Shown one piece after another: positions 49,130-61,000 of a DNA stretch of 64,000 nt. Source of the stretch: Desmodesmus armatus (lineage: Eukaryota > Chlorophyta > Chlorophyceae > Sphaeropleales > Scenedesmaceae); the NCBI GenBank assembly GCA_007449985.2, contig VIIQ02000203.1:62001-126000 (forward strand). The letters are read 5' to 3'. The notes beneath the pieces are model-generated. The model saw only the letters and a list, made by a program, of their open reading frames with translations, was not told the origin of the DNA and did not search any database. A program made the translations under genes and the position numbers. The stretch's first letter is position 1. The number at the start of each line of letters is the position of its first letter.

Positions 49130-50680
49130 AAAAATTAGGCAACACATTGAACGCTGCGCCACACCGCTTGCTAGCAGCACACTGCAAGGCCATGTGGCAA
49201 TGCCTTGGTGCTAGCCGCCCCTCACAAGAGTCACTGTCGCAACGCCCCTTGGGATGGTCAAAACTGCCAACGATGGCCATGAGCTTGCAAAGAGTGCGTG
49301 TCTTTGTTCTAACAACTCAATCAACACAATGAACCTTGCGCCACACCGCTTGCTAGCAGCACACTGCAACGCCATGTTGCATTGCCTTGGTGCCGGTAGC
49401 CCCTCACAAGCCTTGTGAGACGGTCTTTGTCGAAACGCCCCTTGGGATGGTTGGAATTGCCATAGATGGCCATGAGCTTGCAAAGAGTGCGTAAATTTGT
49501 TCTGAAAACTTGATCAACACAATGAATGCTGCACCACACCGCTTGATAGCAACACATTGCAAGGCCTCGTCGCACTGCCTTGGTGCCAGCCGCCCTTCAC
49601 AAGAGTCACTGTCGAAACACCCCTTGGGATGGTCAAAACTGCCAACGATAGACATGAACTTGCAAAGAGTGAGTATCTTTGTTCTGAAAATTTAATCAAC
49701 ACAATGAACGTTGCGCCACACCGCTTGTTAGCAGCACACTGCAAGGAATGTGGCACTGCCTTAGTGCCGGTAGCCCCTCACAAGAGTCACTGTCGAAACG
49801 CCCCTTGGGATGGTTGAAACTGCCAACGATGGACATGAACTTGCAAAGAGTGTGTATCTTTATACCAGAAACTTGATCAACACGCCCTGGGCATGGCGTA
49901 AAACTGCTTGGGAGGTTGCCTTGTGAGCTGAAGGTTTGGGTTTCGATTCCCACCCGCAGCAAGGTCTCTCTTTGGGGCATTGGCAACAATGTCCGGCTTA
50001 CTGAGTGGCCTGTGTCCCTTGTGGGGCCTCAGTGAGGGGTAGAGGATTTGGGCACTTTGCCTCTACCAAGTGTCACCCCGTGTGATAATAATGCTTGGAG
50101 AGTGTGTCAGGAGGGGTAGACCCCGCCGTCCTTACAGGGCGTGAAGCCAATGGGAGGTAATCCTATGGCGTTACTGGGTTAGGAGGGGGCCCTGAAGCAT
50201 TATTATTATTATTATTAACACAATGAATATTGCGCCACATCGCTGGCTAGCAGCACACTGCAACTCCATGTTGCATCGCCTTGGTGCCAGTAGCCCCTCA
50301 CAAGAGTCACTTTCAAAACCCCCTTTGGGATAGTTGAAACTGCCAACGATGGACTTGACCTTGCAAAGAGTGCGTATCTGTGTTCTGAAAACTTGATCAA
50401 ACACAATGAATGCTCTAGTCTGTCGTCGCAGCATGCATCAACACAATGGACCGTGTGCCACATTGCTTGCTAGCATCACACTGCAAGGCCATGTGGCACT
50501 GCCTTGGTGCCAGCCGCCCCTCACAAGAGTCACTGTCAAAACCCCCCTTGGGATGGTTGAAACTGCCAACGATGGCCATGAACATGCACAAAGTGCGTAT
50601 CTTTGATGAAATACCCTCATAGATAATAAACACAGCGCCACCATTTTTGCCATGTGGCACTGCCTTGGTGCCAACCGCCC
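49130..50680. repeat. ~183-bp minisatellite array (interrupted)
   Basis: Units contain AACACAATGAA, GCCACACCGCTTG, CCTTGGTGCCAGCCGCCCCT, AGAGTCACTGTCGAAAC and GATGGCCATGAGCTTGCAAA. Successive units start near 49141, 49324, 49516, 49700, 50217 and 50440. Divergence is about 5-15 percent. A SINE-like insert splits the array. Confidence 0.9.
49884..50216 (+). mobile_element. SINE-like element with tRNA-like promoter and (ATT)n tail
   Basis: The 333-bp insert interrupts a minisatellite unit. An A-box-like TGGCGTAAAACTG near 49894 and a B-box-like GGTTTCGATTCC near 49939 are spaced as in a tRNA-derived head. The tail is (ATT)6-7. CAACAC before and AACAC after the insert may be a short target-site duplication. 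Confidence 0.7.
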
Positions 50681-50689
50681 TCACAAAAT

Positions 50690-51865
50690 GTTCGCCACTT
50701 CATGGGCTGGTTGAGACTACTTGAAATGGCCACACACTTGCAAGAGTGTGTTTGTTGACTTTAATCACTTTGGGTCCACATCGCTGCACGTATTCTGGCA
50801 GCACGCTTCAAGGCTATGTGACGGCGACAGTGCAATTTGGATGTCATGACAGTTGAGTACAAGGTCGATCACCGCTGAGCGTTGGATGCATTCCCAATGC
50901 TGAAGCAGTGTGAAACGCGAAAATGGTCATAACAAGACCATGCCATCACCGACTGCCTTTCACTCTGTGTCTCTGCACGTTGACCAAAGCAAAAGGTGTG
51001 TTTAGCTGCCATAGGGCAAGCCGCCTTCACTGTTGTCTTCGTGGTCCCCAGTTGTTGTGGTTGGTGGGTTGTGCGAGGCACACCAGCCACTGAGGAGGCG
51101 ATGTAGAGGTTGGATGATGGTTGTTACAAATCGTGTATGGTGTTTGGTTGCATCATACATTGCCATGTTGTCGACTGGCAAGCTGCACCTGTGATGATCT
51201 TTGAGGCTTTCAAGGTGCATGCACCGCTGACGGGGCCCACACAACAACACGGCATATTGTCCATGCGGCACAATTGAGACTGGTGCTCCGTGGATGTCAT
51301 GGAGTTCAGTCAACAACATTTCACATTTGCGACACGTTGAGCATGTCCACAATATGTCATCATGGCATCATTGTATGCCACATGCTGAGCAACCTTCAGC
51401 GCCTCTATCCAACAAAATAACACTCTGGCTCTGCATGTTAGTCTTCCGGGTGTGTTACACAGTCCGAACCGCAACAACCATGAATGCTGATGTTGCATCA
51501 CTGCTTGCCCTGGCTGGTGGCCCATTGTGCCAACAATGCTGCTCCATATCCGGTGGGCAGAGCCGCCTTTTCATCCCACACCTGCACACAAGCAAAGGAA
51601 ATGAAGTTCATGAATTGAGTGGCGCACATGGTGTGCCGTCATAGGTTCGCACATGAGCACGCCGGGCACCAAACCACACATCGTGATCGCATGTAGCGCA
51701 GTGTTGCGCAAGTACCCACAGATACTACGAACGGAAACTCCAAATGATAATTTACACTAGGGGCGAGGCAGCTGACGCATGCGCTGACGACGGACGGACA
51801 TTTGGAGTGCAAATGCGCTCTAGATCCTGTTGTCGAGTGAAGCTTGATGGCTTGGTAGGCCATAT
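50690..51865. other. Intergenic, nothing assigned
   Basis: Frames with Cys/His-rich patches exist (for example CSTCRKCEML on minus near 51340), perhaps a decayed transposon protein, but no family could be named. Confidence 0.35.
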
Positions 51866-51869
51866 GCAA

Positions 51870-52935
51870 TGGCACAAGCCATGATGCTTGGCATGCCATT
51901 GGCAACATCTCAAACCCACATGCTCGCACGCAAATGGCGACAGCTCAAACCAGGATGCTCGCATGCCATTGAAACTGGCACAAGCAGGTTGCCCGGCATG
52001 CCATTGGCAAGCTCTCAAGCAAGGATGCTCGCGTGCCATTGACGATGGCACATGCCAGGTTTCTCGGCATGCCTTTGGCAAGAGATCAAGCCATATTGCT
52101 CATGTGCCATTGACAATGGCACAAGCCAGCTTGCTTGGCACGCCATCGACAATGGCACAAGCCAACGGGCCAACCCGGCCCACCCACCGGCCCCCTAAGG
52201 GGGGTAATAATACCCCAAGCCAGGCTGCTTACCCGGGCAAGTGCAGTGAAGGGAGAGGGATCCCCTGATGCTGATTACTGCCACAAAGGCAAAGGAAGGA
52301 ATGGGTGCAGAATACAGCCGGAAAAGGCATGGAGCCCGCTATTGGGTGTGCTACCCTAGGGATTCAAGGTTCTCTCAGGTCGGGACTGAGGGGACTCTCC
52401 CAATGGGTCAAGGGTGATACCTTACAGCATCCAATCTCCCATGTCAAACAACATCTCCAGCCTGAATTTCGGTGGGTTTACACAGCCCCCAGGTGTGCCC
52501 CTAGGGAGTGAGATGTGGCCACGAGTGCCGTTGCCCTAGACCCTCAGGAGTGTTGGTGTGAAGAGCCGTCCTCAACGGACGCGAGGCCAATGGGAAGAAG
52601 TCCTATGGCGTTAAGAGACCAAGGGGGTGTCTCTGTATCTTTCTTTCTTTCTTTTAAGTTGCTTGTCATGCCATTGGCGAAAACTCAAGCCGGGATGCTT
52701 ATGTGCCATTGACAATGGCACACGCCAGGTTGCTTGGCATGCCATTGGCAAAAACTTGAGCCGGGATGCGCGTGTGCCATGGACAATGGCACAAGCCAGC
52801 TTGCTTGGCACGCCATTGGCAGTGGCACAACCTCGGCATGTCATTTGCGACGGCTCCAACTGAGATGCTCGCGTGCCAACGACAATGGCACAAGCCAAGA
52901 TGCTCGGCATGCCATCAGCGAAAAGCATGGGGTGT
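51870..52935. repeat. Minisatellite built on TGCCATTG / CAATGGCA inverted pairs
   Basis: Irregular units of about 55-65 bp contain GCATGCCATTGGCAA, CTCAAGCC, GGATGCTCGCGTGCCATTG and ACAATGGCACAAGCCAG. The sequence TGCCATTGACAATGGCA, a perfect 8-bp inverted pair around one base, occurs repeatedly. A non-repeat block at about 52165-52660 interrupts the array. Confidence 0.85.
52165..52662 (+). mobile_element. Second SINE-like insertion
   Basis: This block splits the minisatellite and ends in (TTTC)n. Near its end, GAGGCCAATGGGAAGAAGTC and CTATGGCGTTA match the end of the 49884-50216 SINE (GAAGCCAATGGGAGGTAATC, CTATGGCGTTA), suggesting a related 3' region. The head is unlike the first. Confidence 0.5.
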
Positions 52936-53223
52936 CATTGGCAGCGACGCAAGTTGGGGCCACACCCGCCACAAAACAGTGTTGTGCACGAAAGTCCCTT
53001 TTATCACTCCTAGCTTGGTGTGCACGAGCGGATTGGTACACCTTACAAGAGTAACATGCAGAAGTGTTCTTCACAACCTTGCACAATGTCAAAGTGTACT
53101 CGAGGCCATTTCAAGTCCAACCAAGTACACAACGTTATCGTTTTGCAAGACCCAAGCCATTTCAAAGCAAAAGTTTTGGTAGGGGCAAACTGAGAGATCC
53201 ATTGCCAAGCGAGTGGGCCTTAC

Positions 53224-56200
53224 CGGTCCGGCAATGTCCAAGTGTGCCCACTCCACGCCCTCCTTCACAAACTCCTTGAGGAACAGAGCTGCAGTAATGC
53301 TGCCACCCGCACGACCACCTGCAATTTGCAACAGGCACAAATCTGTTGACCGCCAAATGTCTGCTACGTGTGATTTCTTGAGGACAAGCTTGTTGGTAGT
53401 CAACAAGGTCCACACATGTGTGTGCACAGACGGTGGTGCATGCCTTCTGTGCTGGGCTCAGATGAAGTTTGGCTTGCTTTGTGGGCAAGTCAGTGTTGAA
53501 GAGGCGACATTTGCAGATGCTCATCATGACTGCACTTGCACGAGATGTCAAAGTGTTTGGCGTGCCTTGTGCGCTTGCAACAGGAAATCCGTCACAACTG
53601 CTGAGCACGGTCACTTATGCCACCACCAACTGAGTAAAACATTGAAAGCACAAGCAACACTGCACTGCTACCCCGGTTTGTTGATTGCCTCTGACAAGAT
53701 TGCTGCAGCAAGACCTAAGACCTAAGCGGTGACTCCAATGGTGATGCCGCAACCACCAATTCAGCTGCCGCTGCTGCTGCTGCTGATAAGGCCACTGCAC
53801 CCTACCTGTGTTTTTCATGTCCGCCACGCTGCTCTTCAGCTGCTCCGCATATGACGCCTCCATGGGCATCCGCCACACCTTCTCACCAGCTGCCCTGCTG
53901 GCAGCACCCAGTGAGTCAGCCATGGCGTCACTGGGTGTGAACAGGCCCGCCACCTCGCCACCCAATGCAATGATGCAGGCGCCAGTGAGAGTGGCAATGT
54001 CCACGATAGCCTGAGAGGGGTGAATGTAAAGGGAAATGGGGTGGGGGGAGGGCAGTCAGGTCAACTGGATGTGAACAGGCCGGCCACCTCCCCACCCAGT
54101 GCGATGATGCAGGCGCCAGTGAGGGTGGCGATGTCCACAATAGCCTGCGAGGGAGGGGGAGTGCCTGCGAGGGAGGGATGGACTGCATTATGAGAAGTGT
54201 GGGAGTCAGCTAACTGGGTGCGGACAAGCCCGCCACCTGCCCACATAGTGCGATGATGCAGCCAGTGCGTGTGGCTGTCTGCAGGGCAGGGAGGAGCAGG
54301 GACAGGGCAGGCGGGAGAGTAGCAAGATGGTGCAAGCCGGTCATCTCCCAACCCAGTTCGAAGATGCAGGCGCCAATGAAAGTGGGCAATGTTGGCCGAG
54401 AACGGGCAGTGACGCCAACCAGGGAATGAAACCCGGCGTAAGGATGACCGGTCGATCTTTGGGGCGACATGCAGGGTGCCGGAGCAGGCTCTCATCGAGG
54501 GAGGAGAAAAGGAAAAAAGAACAAAAGGCAAAGTAGCAAAGTAGCAAAGAACCATATACACAGGCTGCTAATTTGGTGACACAGCATTCGACACCTTGGT
54601 CATGCACCCTCTTCCTTCTCTGTTGCCCCCCCCCCCACCACCACCACCCTGTTGCCCCCCCCACCACCACCACCCTTCAAAAAATCCTTGAAGGTCCAAA
54701 TTGACCAAAACAGCAGCAGCACTTGCAGCAGCAGCAGTCCCGTCTATGTCAGGTGAATGCAGGGATGCCGTGCCATCGGCATCCCACATATCACGTGAAA
54801 CAAGTGGAGACTGCTGCAGCAGCAGTTGCTGCTGCTGGTGGTGCATGTGCTCTAACACCCCGAAAGGCATGGCAGCAACTGCAACGACAACAACAGTGAT
54901 GTCGCTCATGCTGCCCCTCCCCCCCCCCCCCCACACACACACACATGTGTGTTACGCCTGCCCACCTTTCAGCAGCAGCGTGTTGCTGCAGTTTTGAGCC
55001 AGCCGGTGCGACTCTGCCGCTACAGAAGCTGCTCCTCCTGCTGGCTGCTGGGGAAGCAGCTGCTGCACTGCTTCTGCGATCACAGCCTCCCTCTGTGCAT
55101 CAGTCAGTGGGGCTGACATTGTAGGAGGTGCTGCAGATCTAGCTGCTGCACGGGCTGCCCTTTCACACACACAAACTACCACCACCAGCAACAAGTTAGT
55201 GGCCAGTCATGGAGACACTTACTGTTGCGCCTGCCTTCTCCTGAGCAAACCACAGGGCGTCAGCTAGCGTCAAACGGCCCTCAGCATCAGTGCTGCAGGC
55301 GGCGGCAGCAGCAGGAGCAGCAGCAGCAGCAACAAGACCACGAGCAGCCGCAACGTAAGCTACGACAGAGCACAGATACAGACGCAGGTGCAGCAGCACC
55401 TGGCAAGACCAGCAGGTTGTCGAAACATGTTTTGCTGCAGGTCTGGCCTAATTTATATTCAAAGTGTTGCTGAGTATGAGCATCCAACCACCTACTTCAG
55501 GAAACTGTACTCAACCTGTCAACAGACTGTACCTCGTCAACCCCTGGCCCGTCATAAGCTAGCCAGCTGAGCTCCAAGTTGCAAGTGCTGTTCTTGCCAG
55601 AACTGTGCCATTGGCTGTGTGGCTGCAAAGTGTGCAGCAACTGCAGTGCTCCCTGGCTACAGCCTGACTGCATGTACGGCTGGTGTGTAGTGACTGTACA
55701 ATATTACGTATCAGCAGGCCACGCCAACACAGATCTGTAAAAATCTGCAAGTAGCACAACCGCAGCAGCCTGTAGTGCCCCATGACTCACTTGTTGACCT
55801 CCACTGTCTTGCCGTTTGCTGCTGTCAGCACGTCACCGGGACGCATGCCCTTGCCAGCCACCATGTTCTCACATGAAGCGATGATAAAGTGAACCTGCAT
55901 GCAACACACAACAGTTACACCAGAAACAAGTATAATGGGGTTGGTTGAATTGTACGGTTGCATGGCCCTTGCCGGCCACCATGTTCTCACACGAAGCGAT
56001 GATGAAGTGAACCTGTAGGCGCAGCACACAACACCAGAGCAGACGCGGCTTCTGTCTGTACTTACCCTAGAACTGGTGCTGGGCCCTTGCCAGCCAGCAT
56101 GTTCACATGGTGGCTGCCACTATCACAAGGCCTGGCCCACCGCCGATCCGACCCAACGCTAAGTACAACCATCCACCCTCAACATGAAAAGCTGCAACTT

Positions 56201-56327
56201 CAGCCACCCGCTCCCAGCAAATTACCACCCCCCTGAGAACCATGTAGCTCACCTCCACTCCGTCTGGCTGTGTGTCAGCCAGGATGCGTGCAGCACCCAA
56301 CGTGGCAGCAGAGCCACCCATATCAAA
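53224..56327 (-). CDS. LAP: Leucine aminopeptidase, M17 family (partial at both ends)
   Basis: Family role: metal-dependent removal of N-terminal residues from peptides, hexameric, often plastid or cytosol. Exons 56327-56253, 55894-55791, 55292-55223, 54010-53806 and 53318-53224 join in phase. They encode [18 protein letters not shown] (metal-binding Asp), [20 protein letters not shown], the signature [14 protein letters not shown] (metal Asp and Glu), [43 protein letters not shown] and WAHLDIAGP. The N-terminal domain and first catalytic exons, expected to the right of 56327, were not recognised. The last exon (expected W-x-x-K and ATGFG-type motif) was not found left of 53224, where minisatellite begins. 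Confidence 0.85.
54060..54400 (-). repeat. Decoy copies of LAP exon 54010-53806 start
   Basis: A close copy at about 54068-54147 encodes [19 protein letters not shown] and AGLF. Weaker ones at 54215-54270 and 54340-54400 follow. All lie upstream of the functional exon. Confidence 0.88.
54690..55187 (-). other. Intronic coding-like segments in the LAP gene
   Basis: Inside the intron between exons 55223 and 54010, two minus-strand frames look protein-like: [20 protein letters not shown] running to [12 protein letters not shown] before a GT donor (about 55118-54966), and [20 protein letters not shown] running to about 54690. The flanking LAP exons join in phase without them. They could be a nested gene, a cassette exon pair, or chance. 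Confidence 0.35.
55960..56110 (-). repeat. Decoy copies of LAP exon 55894-55791 start
   Basis: About 55965-56013 repeats [15 protein letters not shown] with its acceptor; a shorter echo is at 56085-56105. Both are upstream of the functional exon. Confidence 0.85.
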
Positions 56328-56424
56328 CTGAAGCAGGCAGCACAGCACAGCACAGCACACAGCACAACACCAGGTGAGCAGAGGATGAATTTGACTGCGG
56401 CATGACAGGAAACTGCTGTTGGCC

Positions 56425-56705
56425 GCCGCTAGGTGTGTGCTTGTACAGGAGTGCACGTGTGTGGTGTGATGGTAGCAGACTGCACGGCTAACGCCACAGC
56501 AGAGAGCAGTACAGCAGTACATTCAACGCATGATGTACAACGCTGCGTTGGCGAACCTCGGCTACGAAGCGTTGTACATCATGCATCAAACAAATGTACT
56601 GCCGTGCTGCTCTCTGCTGTGGCGTTTGCAGTGCAGTCTGCTACCATCAGATCCGCACACATGCACTCATGTACAAGCACACACACAGCGCCACACCTAG
56701 CGCCC
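56425..56705. repeat. Long foldback hairpin (~115-bp arms)
   Basis: The core arms GCATGATGTACAACGCT (56528-56544) and its exact complement (56568-56584) enclose 23 bases. Pairing continues outward with mismatches through CAGAGAGCAGTACAGCAG, ATGGTAGCAGACTGCA and GTGTGCTTGTACAGGAGTGC to about 56425 and 56705. It lies upstream of the first recognised LAP exon. Confidence 0.85.
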
Positions 56706-56840
56706 CCATACCCCCCCCCCTAAACCCTAACCTAACCCCCCATACATAGTGCTTGATCATGTTCCCACGCACCTCCAAAGTTCGATCATTGCAGTTCAGT
56801 ATGCTGCCATAAATCACCCCACACATGCACTCTGCATGTA

Positions 56841-58054
56841 CACTTAGGGACAAAAGTTTTTACGACCGACACAATGAATGAAGGTGTTACACGGGTTTCT
56901 CAAGCAACTACGTTGCAACTGAACCCAGCCACGGATGGACACAACCAGCACGGAAGGGGGCCGTTCGGACAAACCCCACCATCAAAAGCTTGTCACGCAC
57001 ACTCAGTGTGCTTCCAGATTGCGAACACAGAGATATAATACACTGGAAGGACTGAATGGCGCCAACGGCACTGCTTCTCGCACCTGCAGGGTTGCGACAA
57101 GAAAGGGCGGACGGAACAGAAAACAGCGAACACACAGCTGCGAGCCACAAAACACTCCCACATGTTGCAGTGGGCGCACGTGGGGGCAACTTCACCGACA
57201 CCACCAGTCGCTGCACTGTTCACAAGCCAGCAGGATAGAAGTCACACAGCAGCCAGCAACTCACATGTCACCACATGCAGAAGCTCAATGCCTAACTACC
57301 CGCAAACCGCAAACGACCGACACAAATTCCCTGTCACCCCAAGACAGCGGCAGTTTCCGTTGATGTTCGGTATCTGAACGTTTCTCAGCTTTCCCATTGC
57401 ACTACTGTAGTGCGTTGGCCAAGGTGGTCAGCGCGGTGTTTTGTGGTGCGTGCAGCCGGCGATCGAGACTACCCCCCCCCCCCACCCGGTTGATGCCACG
57501 CGCGCGCCTAGCCTTAGCCTTAGCCGCACGCCGCACCAGCACCAAGCACCTAGCTCCTCTGCCTATACCCTCCTTATTGATGGGGTGGTGGGAGCCTTGG
57601 GGTGCCTGCTCAGCTTCCACCAGCCTGTGGCCTGTTGTGTGTGTGTTCCAGAGGTGAAATTGCCACTTGCTTTCAGGGGTGCTGGCTGCCAGGTTGGCCT
57701 TCTCTGTGCTGAAGCTGCACATGGCTTTGGGGGACAGGGGGATGGGCTGGGGTTGAGGCATACATGCAGCTGGTGGGGCTATCTGCAGCATCCATTCTTG
57801 TGGCTGCAGCCTGGACTGAAGGGTGTGGGGGTCAAAATCACCTTGCAATTTCAGGCACTTTTTGAGGGGGTCACCCCCAGGGTTGCACTTGCATGCATTG
57901 ATGGTTGCAGTGATTGGCAGAGCCTGTCATGCAACTGCTCTGGTAGTGCACCTCTTCAGCTGTGTGGTGGTGGGTACTGATGACAAAGCTGATGTTCTAG
58001 CTTGTGAGTGCTACTGTGTCAGTCACATTGAGCACAAACTTTTGTCCCTAGGTG
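56841..58054. mobile_element. TIR-bounded element, long form (1214 bp)
   Basis: The left end CACTTAGGGACAAAAGTTT at 56841 is preceded by TA; the right end AAACTTTTGTCCCTAGGTG finishes at 58054. Start sequence and TA flank recall Tc1/mariner-type ends. The direct repeat ACGACCGACACAA at 56862-56874 and 57313-57325 brackets 451 bp absent from the later copies. No transposase was recognised in either strand. Confidence 0.65.
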
Positions 58055-61000
58055 TGCGCCACTGGTGGATTTTCCTCATTGGTCCCTGCAAGGTGTCCTT
58101 GCATCTGAGGTGGGGCAGCACCCTGCTGTTGGTATATGCCTGCTGTTGTCCCTCATGGTGTGATGGGTGTGCTGGCTTCCCCCTGTGAGTGGCTGGATTG
58201 ATTGCAAGCATGTTCGATTTTGGCCACTTTTTGACCATCTTGGTGGGTGACATGGGCGCACGGGGCGACTGTTTTCTTCTGCCAGTGGTAAAGCCACCAA
58301 CAACCCTTGAGGCTGTCACATGTGTGCTTCTGATGCTCCCCACTGTGCTGCTTCCTATCACTCTTTGTAGCTGTGCTGCTGCTGCTTTGTGAGATACTAC
58401 AAGCAAAATGCAGGCTTTAGGGGTGCACTGTGGGGGTCAGCCAAGTTGAGGTAAAAAGCTGCCAGCTGCAACAGCAACAAAGACAAGCAGTTTTACATTC
58501 ATAAATAAGACCACTGCACCTGCTACTGATTGGCACCAACAGCTTACCCACAGGGGTTGGTGGCAGCAATGGGCGGCGGCAGCGGTTTGGGGTGCCGGGG
58601 GGCTGGGTGTGGCGCACACTTAGGGACAAAAGTTTTTACAACCGACACAAATTCCCTGTCACCCCAAGACAGCAGCAGTTTCCGTTGATGTTCGGTATTT
58701 GAACGTTTCTCAGCTTTCCCATTGCACTACTGTAGTGCGTTGGCCAAGGTGGTCAGCGCGGTGTTTTGTGGTGCGTGCAGCCGGCGATCGAGACTACCCC
58801 CCCCCCACCCGGTTGATGCCACGCGCGCGCCTAGCCTTAGCCTTAGCCGCACGCCGCACCAGCACCAAGCACCTAGCTCCTCTGCCTATACCTTCCTTAT
58901 TGATGGGGTGGTGGGAGCCTTGGGGTGCCTGCTCAGCTTCCACCAGCCTGTGGCCTGTTGTGTGTGTGTTCCAGAGGTGAAATTGCCACTTGCTTTCAGG
59001 GGTGCTGGCTGCCAGGTTGGCCTTCTCTGTGCTGAAGCTGCACATGGCTTTGGGGGACAGGGGGATGGGCTGGGGTTGAGGCATACATGCAGCTGGTGGG
59101 GCTATCTGCAGCATCCATTCTTGTGGCTGCAGCCTGGACTGAAGGGTGTGGGGGTCAAAATCACCTTGCAATTTCAGGCACTTTTTGAGGGGGTCACCCC
59201 CAGGGTTGCACTTGCATGCATTGATGGTTGCAGTGATTGGCAGAGCCTGTCATGCAACTGCTCTGGTAGTGCACCTCTTCAGCTGTGTGGTGGTGGGTAC
59301 TGATGACAAAGCTGATGTTCTAGCTTGTGAGTGCTACTGTGTCAGTCACATTGAGCACAAACTTTTGTCCCTAGGTGTGCGCCACTGGTGGATTTTCCTC
59401 ATTGGTCCCTGCAAGGTGTCCTTGCATCTGAGGTGGGGCAGCACCCTGCTGTTGGTATATGCCTGCTGTTGTCCCTCATGGTGTGATGGGTGTGCTGGCT
59501 TCCCCCTGTGAGTGGCTGGATTGATTGCAAGCATGTTCGATTTTGGCCACTTTTTGACCATCTTGGTGGGTGACATGGGCGCACGGGGCGACTGTTTTCT
59601 TCTGCCAGTGGTAAAGCCACCAACAACCCTTGAGGCTGTCACATGTGTGCTTCTGATGCTCCCCACTGTGCTGCTTCCTATCACTCTTTGTAGCTGTGCT
59701 GCTGCTGCTTTGTGAGATACTACAAGCAAAATGCAGGCTTTAGGGGTGCACTGTGGGGGTCAGCCAAGTTGAGGTAAAAAGCTGCCAGCTGCAACAGCAA
59801 CAAAGACAAGCAGTTTTACATTCATAAATAAGACCACTGCACCTGCTACTGATTGGCACCAACAGCTTACCCACAGGGGTTGGTGGCAGCAATGGGCGGC
59901 GGCAGCGGTTTGGGGTGCCGGGGGGCTGGGTGTGGCGCACACTTAGGGACAAAAGTTTTTACGACCGACACAAATTCCCTGTCACCCCAAGACAGCAGCA
60001 GTTTCCGTTGATGTTCGGTATTTGAACGTTTCTCAGCTTTCCCATTGCACTACTGTAGTGCGTTGGCCAAGGTGGTCAGCGCGGTGTTTTGTGGTGCGTG
60101 CAGCCGGCGATCGAGACTATCCCCCCCCCACCCGGTTGATGCCACGCGCGCGCCTAGCCTTAGCCTTAGCCGCACGCCGCACCAGCACCAAGCACCTAGC
60201 TCCTCTGCCTATACCTTCCTTATTGATGGGGTGGTGGGAGCCTTGGGGTGCCTGCTCAGCTTCCACCAGCCTGTGGCCTGTTGTGTGTGTGTTCCAGAGG
60301 TGAAATTGCCACTTGCTTTCAGGGGTGCTGGCTGCCAGGTTGGCCTTCTCTGTGCTGAAGCTGCACATGGCTTTGGGGGACAGGGGGATGGGCTGGGGTT
60401 GAGGCATACATGCAGCTGGTGGGGCTATCTGCAGCATCCATTCTTGTGGCTGCAGCCTGGACTGAAGGGTGTGGGGGTCAAAATCACCTTGCAATTTCAG
60501 GCACTTTTTGAGGGGGTCACCCCCAGGGTTGCACTTGCATGCATTGATGGTTGCAGTGATTGGCAGAGCCTGTCATGCAACTGCTCTGGTAGTGCACCTC
60601 TTCAGCTGTGTGGTGGTGGGTACTGATGACAAAGCTGATGTTCTAGCTTGTGAGTGCTACTGTGTCAGTCACATTGAGCACAAACTTTTGTCCCTAGGTG
60701 TGCGCCACTGGTGGATTTTCCTCATTGGTCCCTGCAAGGTGTCCTTGCATCTGAGGTGGGGCAGCACCCTGCTGTTGGTATATGCCTGCTGTTGTCCCTC
60801 ATGGTGTGATGGGTGTGCTGGCTTCCCCCTGTGAGTGGCTGGATTGATTGCAAGCATGTTCGATTTTGGCCACTTTTTGACCATCTTGGTGGGTGACATG
60901 GGCGCACGGGGCGACTGTTTTCTTCTGCCAGTGGTAAAGCCACCAACAACCCTTGAGGCTGTCACATGTGTGCTTCTGATGCTCCCCACTGTGCTGCTTC

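Noticed and set aside
49890..49960. A functional tRNA gene
   Set aside because: A- and B-box-like motifs are present but the cloverleaf does not close and the T-arm is off; it fits a SINE head better.
49130..50680. Possible CRISPR-like array
   Set aside because: Units are directly adjacent diverged copies of about 183 bp without unique spacers, in a eukaryotic setting.
53213..53725. 170-codon plus-strand frame with Cys-rich patches
   Set aside because: Antisense to a well-supported LAP exon and its intron; no recognised domain.
56710..56745. Telomere-like CCCTAA words
   Set aside because: Only two or three irregular words next to a C run; no true telomeric array.
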